This document shows positions 12,190 through 22,669 of a DNA stretch of 64,000 bases, in pieces. Position 1 is the stretch's first letter, and every line of letters begins with the position of its first letter. The DNA is from Mixophyes australis (taxonomy: Eukaryota; Chordata; Amphibia; Anura; Limnodynastidae): the NCBI GenBank assembly GCA_036250195.1, contig JAVHZZ010000001.1, forward strand, positions 375,082,707 to 375,146,706, written 5' to 3'. The position numbers were made by a program, and so were the translations under genes. The notes beneath the pieces are model-generated. The model worked only from the letters and a program-made list of their open reading frames with translations. It did no database searches and was not told where the DNA came from.

Positions 12190-12590
12190 CATATGTGGTC
12201 TCCGCAATATATGGCCCTCACTTGGATGCTCTCTGTATTGTTTGGCAGTCACTTGGATGCACTCTATATTTTACGCAATTCACTATAATGCTCTATGTAT
12301 TGTATATTGGTCACTAAGATAATCTCTATGTTTTCTATTGATCACAAGGATGCTCTCTGTATTGTATGAACATTACTAGGATGCTCTCAGTATGATATGG
12401 TGGTCACTAGGTTGCTGTCTGTATTGTATGGTGGTCACTGGGCTGCTGTCTGTATTGTATAGTGGTCTCTATGTTGGTCTTTGTATTTTATAGTTCACAA
12501 GCTCTTTCTATTGCATGGTGGTCACTAGGATCCTCTCTGTATTGTATGGCAGTCACTGGGATGCCCTCTGTATTGAATATATATTACTAG
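12190..12590. repeat. 31-bp minisatellite, left half
   Basis: About 13 units with exact 31-bp spacing at 12226, 12257, 12288, 12319 and 12350. The consensus includes GGATGCTCTCTGTATTGTAT and GGTCACTA. The array stops at the insertion point of hAT-A and resumes at 27026, so it is one array split by a 14.4-kb insertion. Confidence 0.9.
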
Positions 12591-13077
12591 TAGAGATGCT
12601 CAGGCTTTGTTCTCCAAGAACTGAGCCCACCTGAACTTTTTGCAGACTTTCGGTCGCCCTCGGAACTGAAAACGAGGCAAAATGCTATTGTTGCGTCGTC
12701 GGATCTTACGAGTTTTGGATTCTATAAGTACTGCCCTCCACGGAGTTCAAGCGTCATTTCACAGAGAGACACAGAAGGGGTAGCACAGTCTCTAGTGCGA
12801 GGGGGTGGCAGTTTTCTTAAAAGGCTCCAGTAACATTCTACTGAGTTATCACTCACATACAAACAGGAGTGGTCCATTGTTCCATTGCTAATTGTCATTG
12901 CTGAAATAAAAATAATAGGGCTGGCAGTATTCTTCAAAATCTGCAGTCACATTGTACTGTGCCATAGCTCACGCAGAATTAGGAGAGGTGGCAGTGTCCA
13001 GAGCTGAAGTAGAAATTCCAATAATAGCGCTGCAGTGTTATTAAAAGTCTACAGTCACATTGTACTGAGTCATTAAA

Positions 13078-13560
13078 ATGGATTCACATCAGTCCACAGA
13101 AGACCAGGAGCACCAAGCAGCTGCTTTCACCAGTCATGATGATTGTATTCCCTCTACGTCATCTACTAAAGCCTATGTTAAAGTGCATAGTGTTTTTAAG
13201 TCAGGGAAACAAAAATGGAAAAAAGCACCTTTTACCTTGGTAAAGAAAAAAATACCTGTAATCCAGGCAAAGTTAAGTTCTGAAAAAAAATAAAATTGCC
13301 AACATGCTATTCTACACATGTAGTAGCAAGGATAGAATCAGGCCTTCGTCTTTCTCTATGAGTGCTAGTTCTGCAACTGGCAGTGAGCCATCCTCTTGTA
13401 AGGTCAGTCATGATGATACAAGAGCTTGTCATTCTGACTCAAAAAGTAAAATACTTTTACATGTAAAAACAGAACTGGAAGAAAACAGTAAGGCAGTCAA
13501 CAATTCAGGTTTCAACAATATTATTAGGTCGCCAATTCACATGGTGCACAGTATTATTAG
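13078..13560 (+). pseudogene. Broken hAT-A frame related to the hAT-D protein
   Basis: The frame starts MDSHQSTEDQEH and runs 71 residues to a stop at 13293. Homology to the 219-residue hAT-D frame (MDSKQSTYDLNEQ...) then continues in other frames. The counterparts include the S-T-S-S motif, the lysine-rich block, and 'LLHVKTELEENSKA' near 13450 against 'LLLRVKAELQDNSEA' in hAT-D. Stops and frameshifts make it non-functional. The right continuation is cut off by the insertion at 13604. No catalytic transposase domain is present. The role of the intact family protein is unknown to me; it could be an N-terminal exon of a transposase or an accessory protein. Confidence 0.7.
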
Positions 13561-13839
13561 GTAGACTATTCAAATGTGGACAGTATTATTATAGAGACAG
13601 GGACAGGGCCGGACTGGCCATCTGGCACTTCTGGCAAATGTCAGAAGAGCCGATGGCTATATGGGCCGGCCCGACTCCTCCCTTCTTCCTGTCTCCAGTC
13701 TTCTGTTGCATGCTCCTCAGCTCCCTCCCCCTTTATGCTGTGCACTGTTACAAGAAATCTGGACAGTTTCCAGATTAATTTTTTCTAAATGAGGGCCGCG
13801 GGGGTGCCACGATTTTCGTGGGGAGGGGGGGGGGGGGGG

Positions 13840-14965
13840 TGCCGCAGGGATCATGAATGTGAGAGAGCCCGGGGGGTAGGGGCTGCTGGGAGAGGGGTGA
13901 GAGAGCCAGTGGGTAGGGGCTGCTGGGAGAGGAGTGAGAGAGCCAGGCGGTAGGGGCTGCTAGGGGAGGGGGTGAGAGAGCCAGGGGGTGCCGCGAGCTG
14001 CAGAGATCATGAGTGTGAGAGAGCCAGGGGGGTAGGGGCTGCTGGGAGAGGGGTGAGAGAGCCAGTGGGTAGGGGCTACTGGGAGAGGGGTGAGAGCCAG
14101 GGGGTAGGGGCTGCTAGGAGAGGGGGTGAGAGAGCCAGGGGGTGCTGCGAGCCGCAGGGATCATGAGTGTGAGAGAGCCCGGGGGGTAGGGGCTGCTGGG
14201 AGAGGGGTGAGAGAGCCAGTGGGTAGGGGCTGCTGGGAGAGGAGTGAGAGAGCCAGGCGGTAGGGGCTGCTAGGGGAGGGGGTGAGAGAGCCAGGGGGTG
14301 CCGCGAGCTGCAGAGATCATGAGTGTGAGAGAGCCAGGGGGGTAGGAGCTGCTGGGAGAGGGGTGAGAGAGCCAGTGGGTAGGGGCTGCTGGGAGAGGGG
14401 TGAGAGCCAGGGGGTAGGGGCTGCTGGGAGAGGGGTGAGAGCCAGGGGGTAGGGGCTGCTAGGAGAGGGGGTGAGAGAGCCAGGGGGTGCTGCGAGCTGC
14501 AGGGATCATGAGTGTGAGAGAGCCAGGGGGGTAGGGGCTGCTTGGAGAGGGGTGAGAGAGCCAGGGGGTAGGGGCTGCTGGGAGAGGGGGTGAGAGAGCC
14601 AGGGGGTAGGGGCTGCTGGGAGAGGGGGTGAGAGAGCCAGGGGTGGGGGCTGCTGGGAGAGGGGTGAGATAGCCAGGTGGTAGGGGCTGCTGGTGGAGGG
14701 GGTGAGAGAGGCAGGGGGTAGGGGCTGCTGGGAGAGGGGGTGATAGAGTCAGGGGGTAGGGGCTGCTGGGAGAGGGGGTAAGAGAGCCAATGGGTAGGGG
14801 CTGCTGGGAGAGGGGTGAGAGAGCCAGTGGGTAGGGGCTGCTGGGAGAAGTGAGAGAGCCAGGGGGTAGACGGTGCAGGAAGAGGGGTGAGAGAGCCAGG
14901 GGAGAAGGTAGTGCAGGAAGACGTGTGAGAGAGCCAGGGGAGAAGGTGGTGCAGGGGGTTAAGTG
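13840..14965. repeat. GC-rich 38-bp minisatellite with 310-bp duplication
   Basis: About 27 units of roughly 38 bp contain GTAGGGGCTGCTGGGAGA and GAGAGAGCCAG. Every few units a longer variant with 'tgcagagatcatgagtgtg' is inserted. The segment beginning 13861 is repeated essentially base for base at 14171, a 310-bp shift, showing recent unequal exchange or slippage. The inner, inverted family copy (15808-25148) lacks this array. The long minus-strand frames over it are a by-product of the repeat. Confidence 0.95.
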
Positions 14966-15599
14966 AGAGGGACAAAGGAGAAGATGGTGCAGGGGCATAG
15001 GTAAACGAAAGTGTAAAGGGAGAGACATCTTAAGAATGGGAATGTCAGGGATGCAGCCACCATAAAACACAAGTAGTAATGAAGAATGGGAATGCATGTT
15101 AAAAAAAAAATAATTAAGCCTTCATACTCCATTCACTTATATTTTCCATACCTCCACTTCTAAATTTCCGCTTCGACCACTGCCCTCTGTTCCTGCTCCC
15201 GACTGCCTGTGTGAGCTGACAGCTGCTGATCCCTCCTCGCCCAGCGCGCCCAGTAGGAGAACAGAACACAGGAAGCCATAATCAGGTAAGTTCATATATT
15301 TTCTCATGTGAAATGTGTTTTTAACCATCCTTTCATGAACTGGGGGCACTACTGTGTATCCAATGGCGTTTAAAACACTATGTATTGCTCATTATTACGC
15401 TGTAATGTTTCTTGCATATTTATCTGTACAGAGATTTTTAATTAGGAGGAAAAAACATTGGTTGTTATAAATTTTATCTGTGATTGTGTCAATGTATCTA
15501 TTTTTGTTTGCATTGTAAATGGTGCATTAAGCTGCTCCTGGGCCTCACACTCTCAGTATCTGATATGCTGTACCAATTTTTATTTGTGAATGAGTTTTT
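14966..15599. other. Outer-element arm between arrays
   Basis: Unique part of the left arm. The segment 15130-15330 (including GCCATAATCAGGTAAG) matches, in inverted orientation, 24680-24760 of the inner element. This supports family membership. No gene. Confidence 0.6.
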
Positions 15600-15750
15600 G
15601 TCTGGGCACTACTAATGATTTGGGGGCACTACTATGGCATAATGTTATTTGGGGACACTATTGTGGCATAATATGACCTTCGGGCACTACGATGTGGCAT
15701 AATATGAACTGGGTGCACTACGGTGTGGCATAATATGAACTTCTGCCAAA
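15600..15750. repeat. GGCATAATATGAAC array, outer element
   Basis: About five units of roughly 30 bp with 'gggcactactgtggcataatat'. The same unit is found inverted in the inner element (17059-17284 and 24218-24665). Confidence 0.85.
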
Positions 15751-16034
15751 GGCAAGTCTTTCATTGTTGAATATGATGGGAGCCCAAAGAAGTTGCTGTA
15801 TGGTGGCCAGGGCCGGACTGGGACTAAAAATCAGCCCTGGCATTTACAGCACACAGGCCCACCTGCTGTGGGCTCCATGCATGACATTGTTGCATGTGAT
15901 GTGACGTCACTGGTGCAGTGCAACATGAAGCACCAGCACAAACTTATGTATGGTCTACTGCCCACATAATCATTTCCCTTGTTCTGCAAAGCACCTGGAG
16001 CACAAGGGAAATGCATAAAACACACTCTTATAAT

Positions 16035-16115
16035 ACATCAATAACCCCCCACATTACAGCAACCAACATGACCCCCCACATTACAGCAACCAACATGACC
16101 CCCCACATTGCAGAA
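16035..16115. repeat. Short 27-bp array (inner element)
   Basis: Three units of about 27 bp with CCCCACATTACAGCAACC. This is the inverted counterpart of the much longer array at 25740-26095 in the outer element. Confidence 0.85.
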
Positions 16116-16787
16116 ATACCCTCTCCTACTTATTAGCAATACTAATCCCCAAACACTACAACATAATCACCACCCTCACACTACAGCAATACCACCAATT
16201 ATATGGGCGCCACTGTAGGGAACCAATGTTCTGCTTTTTTCAAATCTCCCACAAAATCGCAGCAGAGTAGTTGCACACATAAAATTAACAAGTACCCCTT
16301 TCTCTCAATTAAGCTGGGATGGCAGAATTTTCATGAACCATTCCACACAAAATGAAACGCTAACAAATATATCAGAAAAATAACATAACTGTTGAATGAT
16401 CACCTGACCCTACACTGCCACATTAAAAGTATTTCCATCTACAGCAAAATGTCAGAGGAAAATAATCTTTTTACTACAGTAATTGGATAAGAGTCTTTTC
16501 TATTCATTTTAAATAACACAGTATATAAATTAAGGAAGATAGAGGAGGTGGGTGAGAGATAATTGGATGTGAGCCATCAGTTTGATTAGATAGGAAACAT
16601 TTAGATTATTTACCTGGAGACGTCTACCCCGTTGATTCCCAGGCAGGGCCAACAAGAGGAATTTTGGGCCTCGATACAGCAACTTCTTGGAGCCCCCTCA
16701 ATAGTTGACAATGACAAAGACTTGGGCGTAAAAAAGCACTAGGCCACCCCCTTTTGGCATAAGTTCATATTATGCCACACCGTAGTG

Positions 16788-17058
16788 CAGGGGCGGATCT
16801 AGGAAATTGCTATACCCGGGGCGATTTAGGGGGGGGCGATTTAGGCCCCGACCCCTTTCCGACATCTAAGGCTTCCGGCGGCTGCACAGTATGTGCAGGT
16901 CCGCTCGGCAGTGACAGTGTGCTGCCCGGCTGCTCTGATCGTGTTTAAACACAATCAGAGCAGCCGGGCAGCACACGGTCACTGCCGAGCAGACCTGCAC
17001 AGTGTGCAGCTGTCGGCAGCAAGCCCCTGCTAGGGGGGGCGATCGCCCCGATCCACTG
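16788..17058. mobile_element. hAT-type palindromic MITE, 271 bp
   Basis: It begins CAGGGGCGGATCTAGG and ends GATCCACTG. It is flanked by a perfect 8-bp duplication CCGTAGTG (16780-16787 and 17059-17066). Its core is a long inverted repeat centred on GTTTAAAC (16943-16950), with arms containing GAGCAGCCGGGCAGCACAC. A second, more diverged copy is at 27910-28179. No coding capacity; mobilised in trans if at all. Confidence 0.92.
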
Positions 17059-17284
17059 CCGTAGTGCTCCCAGTTCATATTATGCCACACCATAGTGCTC
17101 CCAGTTCATATTATGTCACACAGTAGTGCTCCCAATTGATATGCCACATAGTAGTGCCCCCAGGTTCAAATTTTGCCACAATAGCGCCCCCAGGTTCAAA
17201 TTATGCCACACATTAGTTCCCCAGGTTCAAATTATGCCACAATAGTGCCAACACGTTGGAATTATGCCACAATAGTGCCAACAT
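17059..17284. repeat. GTGCCCCCAGGTTCAAATTATGCCACA array, left part
   Basis: Units of about 30 bp with ATTATGCCACA and GTGCCCCCAGGTTCAA. The array is cut at 17285 by hAT-B and continues at 24218. Confidence 0.88.
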
Positions 17285-17489
17285 TAGAGATGAGCGGGCT
17301 CGGATATCTGAGATCCGAGCCCACCCGAACGTTGTCGATCCGAGCCGGATCCGAGACAGATCCGGGTATTCCCGCCAATTGCAAAACTGAAACCGAAGCT
17401 CTGAGTCATAATCCCGCTGTCGGATCTCGCGATACTCGTATTCTATAAATTCCCTGCTAGCCGCCGCCATCTTCACTCTGGCATTGATC

Positions 17490-17705
17490 AGGGTAGAGGG
17501 AGGTTGTGTTAGGTGGTCCTCTGTCCTGCTATATCTCGTGCTGTGCTGTGCTGTTCAGTTCTGTGCTGTGCTGTGCTGTGTTCTGCTCAGTCCAGTGGTG
17601 CTGTGTCCTGTGCTCTGTCCTTCTGAGTTCAGTGGTGCTGCTGGGTCCTGTGCTGTGTCCTGTTCAGTCCAGTGGTGCTGTGTCCTGTGCTCTGTCCTTC
17701 TAAGG
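17490..17705. repeat. CTGTGCTG low-complexity leader of hAT-B
   Basis: CTGTG/CTGTTCAG repeats with recurring CAGTCCAGTGGTGCTGTG and TCCTGTGCTCTGTCCTTCT phrases of about 70 bp. The same leader recurs in hAT-C at 17940-18170 and 18380-18500. The short frames on both strands are low-complexity. Confidence 0.85.
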
Positions 17706-17944
17706 GCATTGTTATTTCTAGAGATGAGCGCACTCGGATTTCCTGAATCCGAGCCCACCCGAACGTTGCCGATCCGAGTCGGATCCGAGACAGATCTGGG
17801 TATTGGCGCCAAATGAAAACTTGAAACCGAGGCTCGGAGTCATAATCCCGCTGTCGGATCTCGCGATACTCGGAACCTATAAATTCTCCACTAGTCGCCG
17901 CCATCTTCACTCGGGCATTGATCAGGGTAGAGGGAGGGTGTGTT

Positions 17945-18655
17945 AGGTGGTCCTCTGTCCTGGTAGATCTCGTGCTGTGCTGTTTAGTTCTGTGCTGTGC
18001 TGTTTAGTTCTGTGCTGTGCTGTGCTGTGTTCTGCAGTATCAGTCCAGTGGTGCTGTGTGCTGTGCTCTGTCAATTTTGAGTTCAGTGGTGCAGCTGGGT
18101 CCTGTGCTGTGTCCTGTTCAGTCCAGTGGTCCTGTGTCCTGTGTTCTGTGCTTCTAAGGGCATAGTTCTTATTTCCCCAATATTCCCAAGTGTTTAAAAA
18201 ATTAAAAAAAAGTTATAAGAAAAAATACAAAAAACTAATTAATTTTTTTTTTAAGTACAACAAAATTTGCAAAACCAATCCTGCAGTATAAGCCCATTGG
18301 TACTGCAATATTACCAAGTTCACACATTCAGCAGTAAAAGTCGAGTGGTACTGCAATATTACAAAGTTCACACATTCAGCAGTATCAGTCCAGTGGTGCT
18401 GTGTCCTGTGCTCTGTCAATTTTGAGTTCATTGGTGCTGCTGGGTCCTGTGCTGTGTCCTGTTCAGTCCAGTGGTGCTGTGTCCTGTGCTCTGTGCTTCT
18501 AAGGGCATAGTTATTTCCCCATTATTCCCAAGTATTTAAAATTTTTTAAAAAAGTTATAAAAAAAATTACAAAAAAATAATTAAAAAAAAAATTAATTAC
18601 AACAAAATTTGCAAAACCAATCCTGCAGTATAAGCCCATTGGTACTGCAATATTA
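17945..18655. repeat. Direct duplication of about 360 bp in the hAT-C leader
   Basis: Segments beginning near 18010 and 18375 are direct copies. Each contains CAGTCCAGTGGTGCTGTG, the TTTTGAGTTCA phrase, GGGCATAGTT...TTATTTCCCC, an A/T-rich run, and ACAACAAAATTTGCAAAACC. This is a large-unit tandem duplication of leader sequence. Confidence 0.85.
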
Positions 18656-19130
18656 CCAAGTTCACTGATTCAGCAGCATAAGTCCAGTGGTACTGCTATT
18701 ACAAAGGTCACTGATTCAGCAGTATAAGTCCAGTGGTACTGATATATTACAAAGTTCACTGATTCAGCAGTATAGGTCCAGTGGTACTGATATATTACAA
18801 AGTTCACTGATTCAGCAGTATAAGTCCAGTGGTACTGCTATTACAAAGTTCACTCATTCAGCAGTATAAGTCGAGTGGTACTGATATATTACAAAGTTCA
18901 CTGATTCAGCAGTATAAGTCCAGTGGTACTGATATATTACAAAGTTCACTGATTCAGCAGTATAAGACCAGTGGTGCTGCTATTACAAAGTTCACTGATT
19001 CAGCAGTATAAGTCCAGTGGTACTGCTATTACAAAGTTCACTGAATCAGCAGTATAAGTCCAGTGGTACTGCTATATTACAAAGTTGACTGATTCAGCAG
19101 TATAAGTCCAGTGGTACTGCTATTACATGG
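18656..19130. repeat. 46-48-bp array in hAT-C
   Basis: About ten units with TTCAGCAGTATAAGTCCAGT, GGTACTG and ATTACAAAGTTCACTGA. Units are 48 bp (CTGATATATTAC) or 46 bp (CTGCTATTAC). A shorter version is in hAT-B at 22035-22270. Confidence 0.92.
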
Positions 19131-19142
19131 GGCATAGATAGC

Positions 19143-19530
19143 CACCAAAGTAACGTGGTCCATTTAATTTCACTTTCTAGCTCCACAGTCTGTGCAGCCT
19201 GCTTTTTTTTATCTTCAAAGTATTTAAAAGCCTTGCAATCTAAATTAACTAGAGGTAGTGACGTGGTAGAACTCCAAAAGGCAGTTTGGAAGCCCCTGTA
19301 CAAACTGGCTCTATTTTACCTGAGTTGTCCCCCCTCCAGTGTGTACTCCGAAAGAGTTTTTAGTGCAGCGGGGAACCTGGTCAGTGAGCGGTGAAGGAGG
19401 TTGCTTCCTCACAACGTTGAAAAAATTATGTTTATAAAAATGAATAATCAATTCCTCAATGAAGTACAGCACTGCCCTCCAGACAGTACAGAGGGACTGT
19501 GGTTGTGGAGTCCAGCGGGGACGAATTGAT
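19143..19530 (+). pseudogene. hAT transposase C-terminal remnant
   Basis: The frame encodes a stretch ending 'LALFYLSCPPSSVYSERVFS' followed by AAGNLVSER. A TGA stop (19392-19394) follows, then in the same frame RRLLPHNVEKIMFIKMN. This matches the hAT C-terminal dimerisation domain, whose hallmark is the S-S-x-x-S-E-R-x-F-S-x-A-G block followed by R-x-x-L-x-P-x-N-V. Known hAT transposases are several hundred residues long and carry a DDE/RNase H-like core upstream. Here the sequence directly upstream is the 46-48-bp array, so the core is missing. The premature stop within the block is probably a CGA to TGA change. Non-functional. Confidence 0.9.
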
Positions 19531-19990
19531 TATGTGTGAGGAGGAGGAAGTACACACTGTAGGGGGAGAGGAATCAGAGGTTGAGGATGAGGACGACATC
19601 TTTCCTCAGTAGAGCCTGTTTAGTTTGTACAGGGAGAGATGAATTGTTATTTTGGTGTGGGGGCTCAAACAAACCAATCATTTCAGCCACAGTTGTTTGG
19701 TAGGCCCTGTCGCTGAAATGATTGGTTTGTTAAAGTGTGCATGTCCTATTTCAACAACGTAAGGGTGGGTGGGAGGGCCCAAGGACAATTCCATCTTGCA
19801 ACTATTTTTTTGGCATTATGTGACCATTCAACAGTCGTTTGCCATGTTCAAAAAGTAAAAGAAAATGTCAACAAATTTAAAAAATTTAATCAAAAGTTAA
19901 ATGCCCTGTCATTATTTAAAACAAGAGGGTTTGACGTGCTAGAATTAGTATAGTGTTAATATGTTATAAACACTACACTTGGAACTTGGA
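19531..19990. other. hAT-C 3' region with one 227-type unit
   Basis: It contains an acidic-coding tail remnant (19540-19620). From about 19730 to 19990 it has a single diverged copy of the sequence amplified four-fold in hAT-B, ending 'aaacactacacttgg..cttggaggaggtattgtgg'. No intact frame. Confidence 0.7.
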
Positions 19991-20400
19991 GGAGGTATTG
20001 TGGCCCCGGTATCAAATTTAGTACCGGGGCCACCCCACTACGCAGTCCAGATACTTGTTTAGTACAATTCTGACCAGTTGAGGGTGTAACTATTTATTAT
20101 ATTGTGGCCCCAGTATCAAATTTAGTAGCGGGGCCACCCCACTTCGTAGTCCAGATACTTGTTTGGTGGAATTCTGACCAGTTGAGGGTGTAACTATTTA
20201 TTGTATTGTGGCCCCGGTATCAAATTTAGTACCGGGGCCACCCCACTATGCAGTCCAGATACTTGTTTGGTGGAATTCTGACCAGTTGAGGGTGTAACTA
20301 TTTATTATATTGTGGCCCCGGTATCAAATTTAGTACCGGGGCCACCCCACTACACAGTCCAGATTTTTTTTTGGGGAAATTCAGAGCCGTGGAGGGTTTT
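19991..20400. repeat. 104-bp array in hAT-C
   Basis: Four units spaced 104 bp (CAGTCCAG-type landmark at 20043, 20147, 20251 and 20355). Each unit has TGGCCCCGGTA and TACCGGGGCCA flanking a short loop, a predicted hairpin. Confidence 0.93.
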
Positions 20401-21645
20401 TTATTAATTATATTGTGGTGACCACTCCTCTACGCAGTCCAGGTACATTTTTTGGTGCGATTAAGACCAGTTGATGGTTTTCTTATTATATTGTGGGGAC
20501 CCACTCCTCTACGCAGTCCAGATACATTTATTGGTGCGAATCATACAAGTTCAGGGTTTTTAAATTATATTGTGGTGACCCACTCCTCTACGCAGTCCAG
20601 GTACATTTTTTGGTGCGATTAAGACCAGTTGATGGTTTTCTTATTATATTGTGGTGACCCACTCCTCTACGCAGTCCAGATACATTTATTGGTGCGAATC
20701 ATACAAGTTCAGGGTTTTTAATTAATATTGTGGTGACCACTCCTCTACGCAGTCCAGGTACATTTATTGGTGCGATTCTGTCCAGTTGATGGTTTTCTTA
20801 TTATATTGTGGTGACCCACTCCTCTACGCAGTCCAGATACATTTATTGGTGCGATTCATACAAGTTCAGGGTTTTTATTTTATATTGTGGTGATTGACCA
20901 CTCCTCTACATCAGTCCAGGTAAATTTTTTGGTGCGATTCATACCAGTTGATGGTTTTCTTATTATATATATTGTGGTGACCACTCCTCTACGCAGTCCA
21001 GGTACATTATTCGGTGCGATTCAGACCAGTTGATGGTTTTCTTATTATATTGTGGTGACCCACTCCTCTACGCAGTCCAGATACATTTATTGGTGCGAAT
21101 CATACAAGTTCAGGGTTTTTAAGTTATATTGTGGTGACCCACTCCTCTACGCAGTCCAGGTACATTTTTTGGTGCAATTAAGACCAGTTGATGGTTTTCT
21201 TATTATATTGTGGTGACCCACTCCTCGACGCAGTCCAGATACATTTATTGGTGCGAATCATACAAGTTCAGGGTTTTTAAATTATATTGTGGTGACCCAC
21301 TCCTCTACGCAGTCCAGGTACATTTTTTGGTGCGATTAAGACCAGTTGATGGTTTTCTTATTGTATTGTGGTGACCACTCCTCTACGCAGTCCAGGTACA
21401 TTATTCGGTGCGATTCATACCAGTTGATGGTTTTCTTATTATATTGTGGTGACCACTCCTCTACACAGTCCAGATACATTTATTGGTGCGAATGATACAA
21501 GTTCAGGGTTTTTAAATTATATTGTGGTGACCCACTCCTCTACGCAGTCCAGGTACATTTTTTGGTGCGATTAAGACCAGTTGATGGTTTTCTTATTATA
21601 TTGTGGGGACCACTCCACTACGCAATCCAGAAAGATACCTCGTTG
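20401..21645. repeat. 79-bp array in hAT-C
   Basis: About 16 units at 79-bp spacing (20435, 20514, 20593, 20672, with one 78). All contain CACTCCTCTACGCAGTCCAG. Two variants largely alternate: one with TTAAGACCAGTTGATGG, the other with AATCATACAAGTTCAGGG. This gives a 158-bp higher-order unit. It shares the CAGTCCAGATAC core with the 104-bp array, so one was derived from the other. Confidence 0.93.
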
Positions 21646-21952
21646 CAACGTTTTGGACTAATAACTATATTGTGAGGTGTTCAGAATACACTGTAAATTA
21701 GTGGAAATGCTTGTTATTGAATGTTATTGAGGTTAATAATAGCGTAGGAGTGAAAATAAGCCCAAAAATAGATTTTTGAACTTTTTATGCTTTTTTCAAA
21801 AAAAATCCGAATCCAAAACCTTAAATCCGAACCAAAACCTTTCGGCAGGTGTTTTGCGAAACAAATCCGAACCCAAAACATCACGAAAATCCGAATCCAA
21901 AACACAAAACACGAGACATCAAAAGTCGCCGGTGCACATCCCTAGTTATTTC

Positions 21953-22447
21953 CCCATTATTCCCAAGTTATAAAAAAATGTAAAAAAAGTTATAAAAAAA
22001 AAAAAAAAATAATTATAAAAAAAAGAAATTAAAAAAAAATATCCAAAAACAATCCTGCAGTATAAGTCCATTGGTTTTGCAATATTACAAAGTTCACTGA
22101 TTCAGCAGTATAAGTCCAGTGGTACTGCAATATTACAAAGTTCACTGATTCTGCAGTATAAGTCCATTGGTACTGCTATATTACAAAGTTCACTGATTCA
22201 GCAGTATAATTCCAGTGGTACTGCTATATTACAAAGTTGACTGATTCAGCAGTATAAGTCCAGTGGTAGTCTCCCGTGCCGCATATAATTTTTAAAGGCT
22301 TTGCCGAGTGTGTGTGGCTTAGGGGTACGCTCTCTTGTGCTACATATAATGGAAAACAAAAATTTGGAGGATAAAGTAGGGAAAGATCAAGACCTACTTC
22401 CTCCTAATGCTGAAGCTGCTGCCACTAGTCATGACATAGACAATTAA
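21953..22447. repeat. hAT-B leader with 48-bp array
   Basis: Continuation of hAT-B after the hAT-C insertion. A/T-rich runs to 22030, then about five units of the CAGCAGTATAAGTCCAGTGG array (22035-22270), then unique sequence leading to the frame at 22448. Confidence 0.85.
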
Positions 22448-22669
22448 ATGCCATCAACGTCGTCTGGCAAGCCCGATGCCCATTCTCCTAGTACAGGGCA
22501 TGTAAAATCCAAAAAGCCCAAGTTCTCAAAAAGTAGCAAAAAGAGAAACTTCAAATCATCTGAGGAGAAACGTAAAGTTGGCAATATGCCATTTACCAAA
22601 CGTAGTGGCAAGGAACGGCTTAGGCCCTGGCCCGTGGTCATGACTAGTGGTCCAGTTTATAAGTTATAA
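22448..22669 (+). pseudogene. hAT-B N-terminal frame remnant
   Basis: The frame starts MPSTSSGKPDAHSPSTGH and has a lysine-rich block, then MPFTKRSGKERLRP. These correspond to S-T-S-S-G, the K-rich block and MPFYTRSGKERMRPSP of the intact hAT-D protein. An upstream stretch (22350-22446, beginning ATGGAAAACAAAAATTTGG) is probably the original start, cut by an in-frame stop just before 22448. Compared with hAT-D the acidic C-terminal half is missing and the 227-bp array follows. Non-functional. In both this element and hAT-D the frame ends where a tandem array begins. Confidence 0.7.

Larger units (their letters stand above)
17719..21944 (+). mobile_element. hAT-C transposon, nested in hAT-B
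   Basis: It starts TAGAGATGAGCGCACTCGG and ends GGTGCACATCCCTA. It is flanked by a perfect GTTATTTC duplication (17711-17718 and 21945-21952). The empty site is confirmed by the internal duplicate at 18500-18530, where GGGCATAGTTATTTCCCC reads straight through. Length is 4226 bp. Contents in order: leader, duplicated 360-bp block, 46-48-bp array, hAT dimerisation-domain remnant at 19143, 104-bp array, 79-bp array, AT-rich end. It is the youngest and innermost insertion. Confidence 0.95.

Noticed and set aside
14076..15097. Minus-strand frames of 299 and 212 codons, Pro/Leu/Ser-rich
   Set aside because: They read across the 38-bp GC-rich array and simply repeat its translation in several registers.
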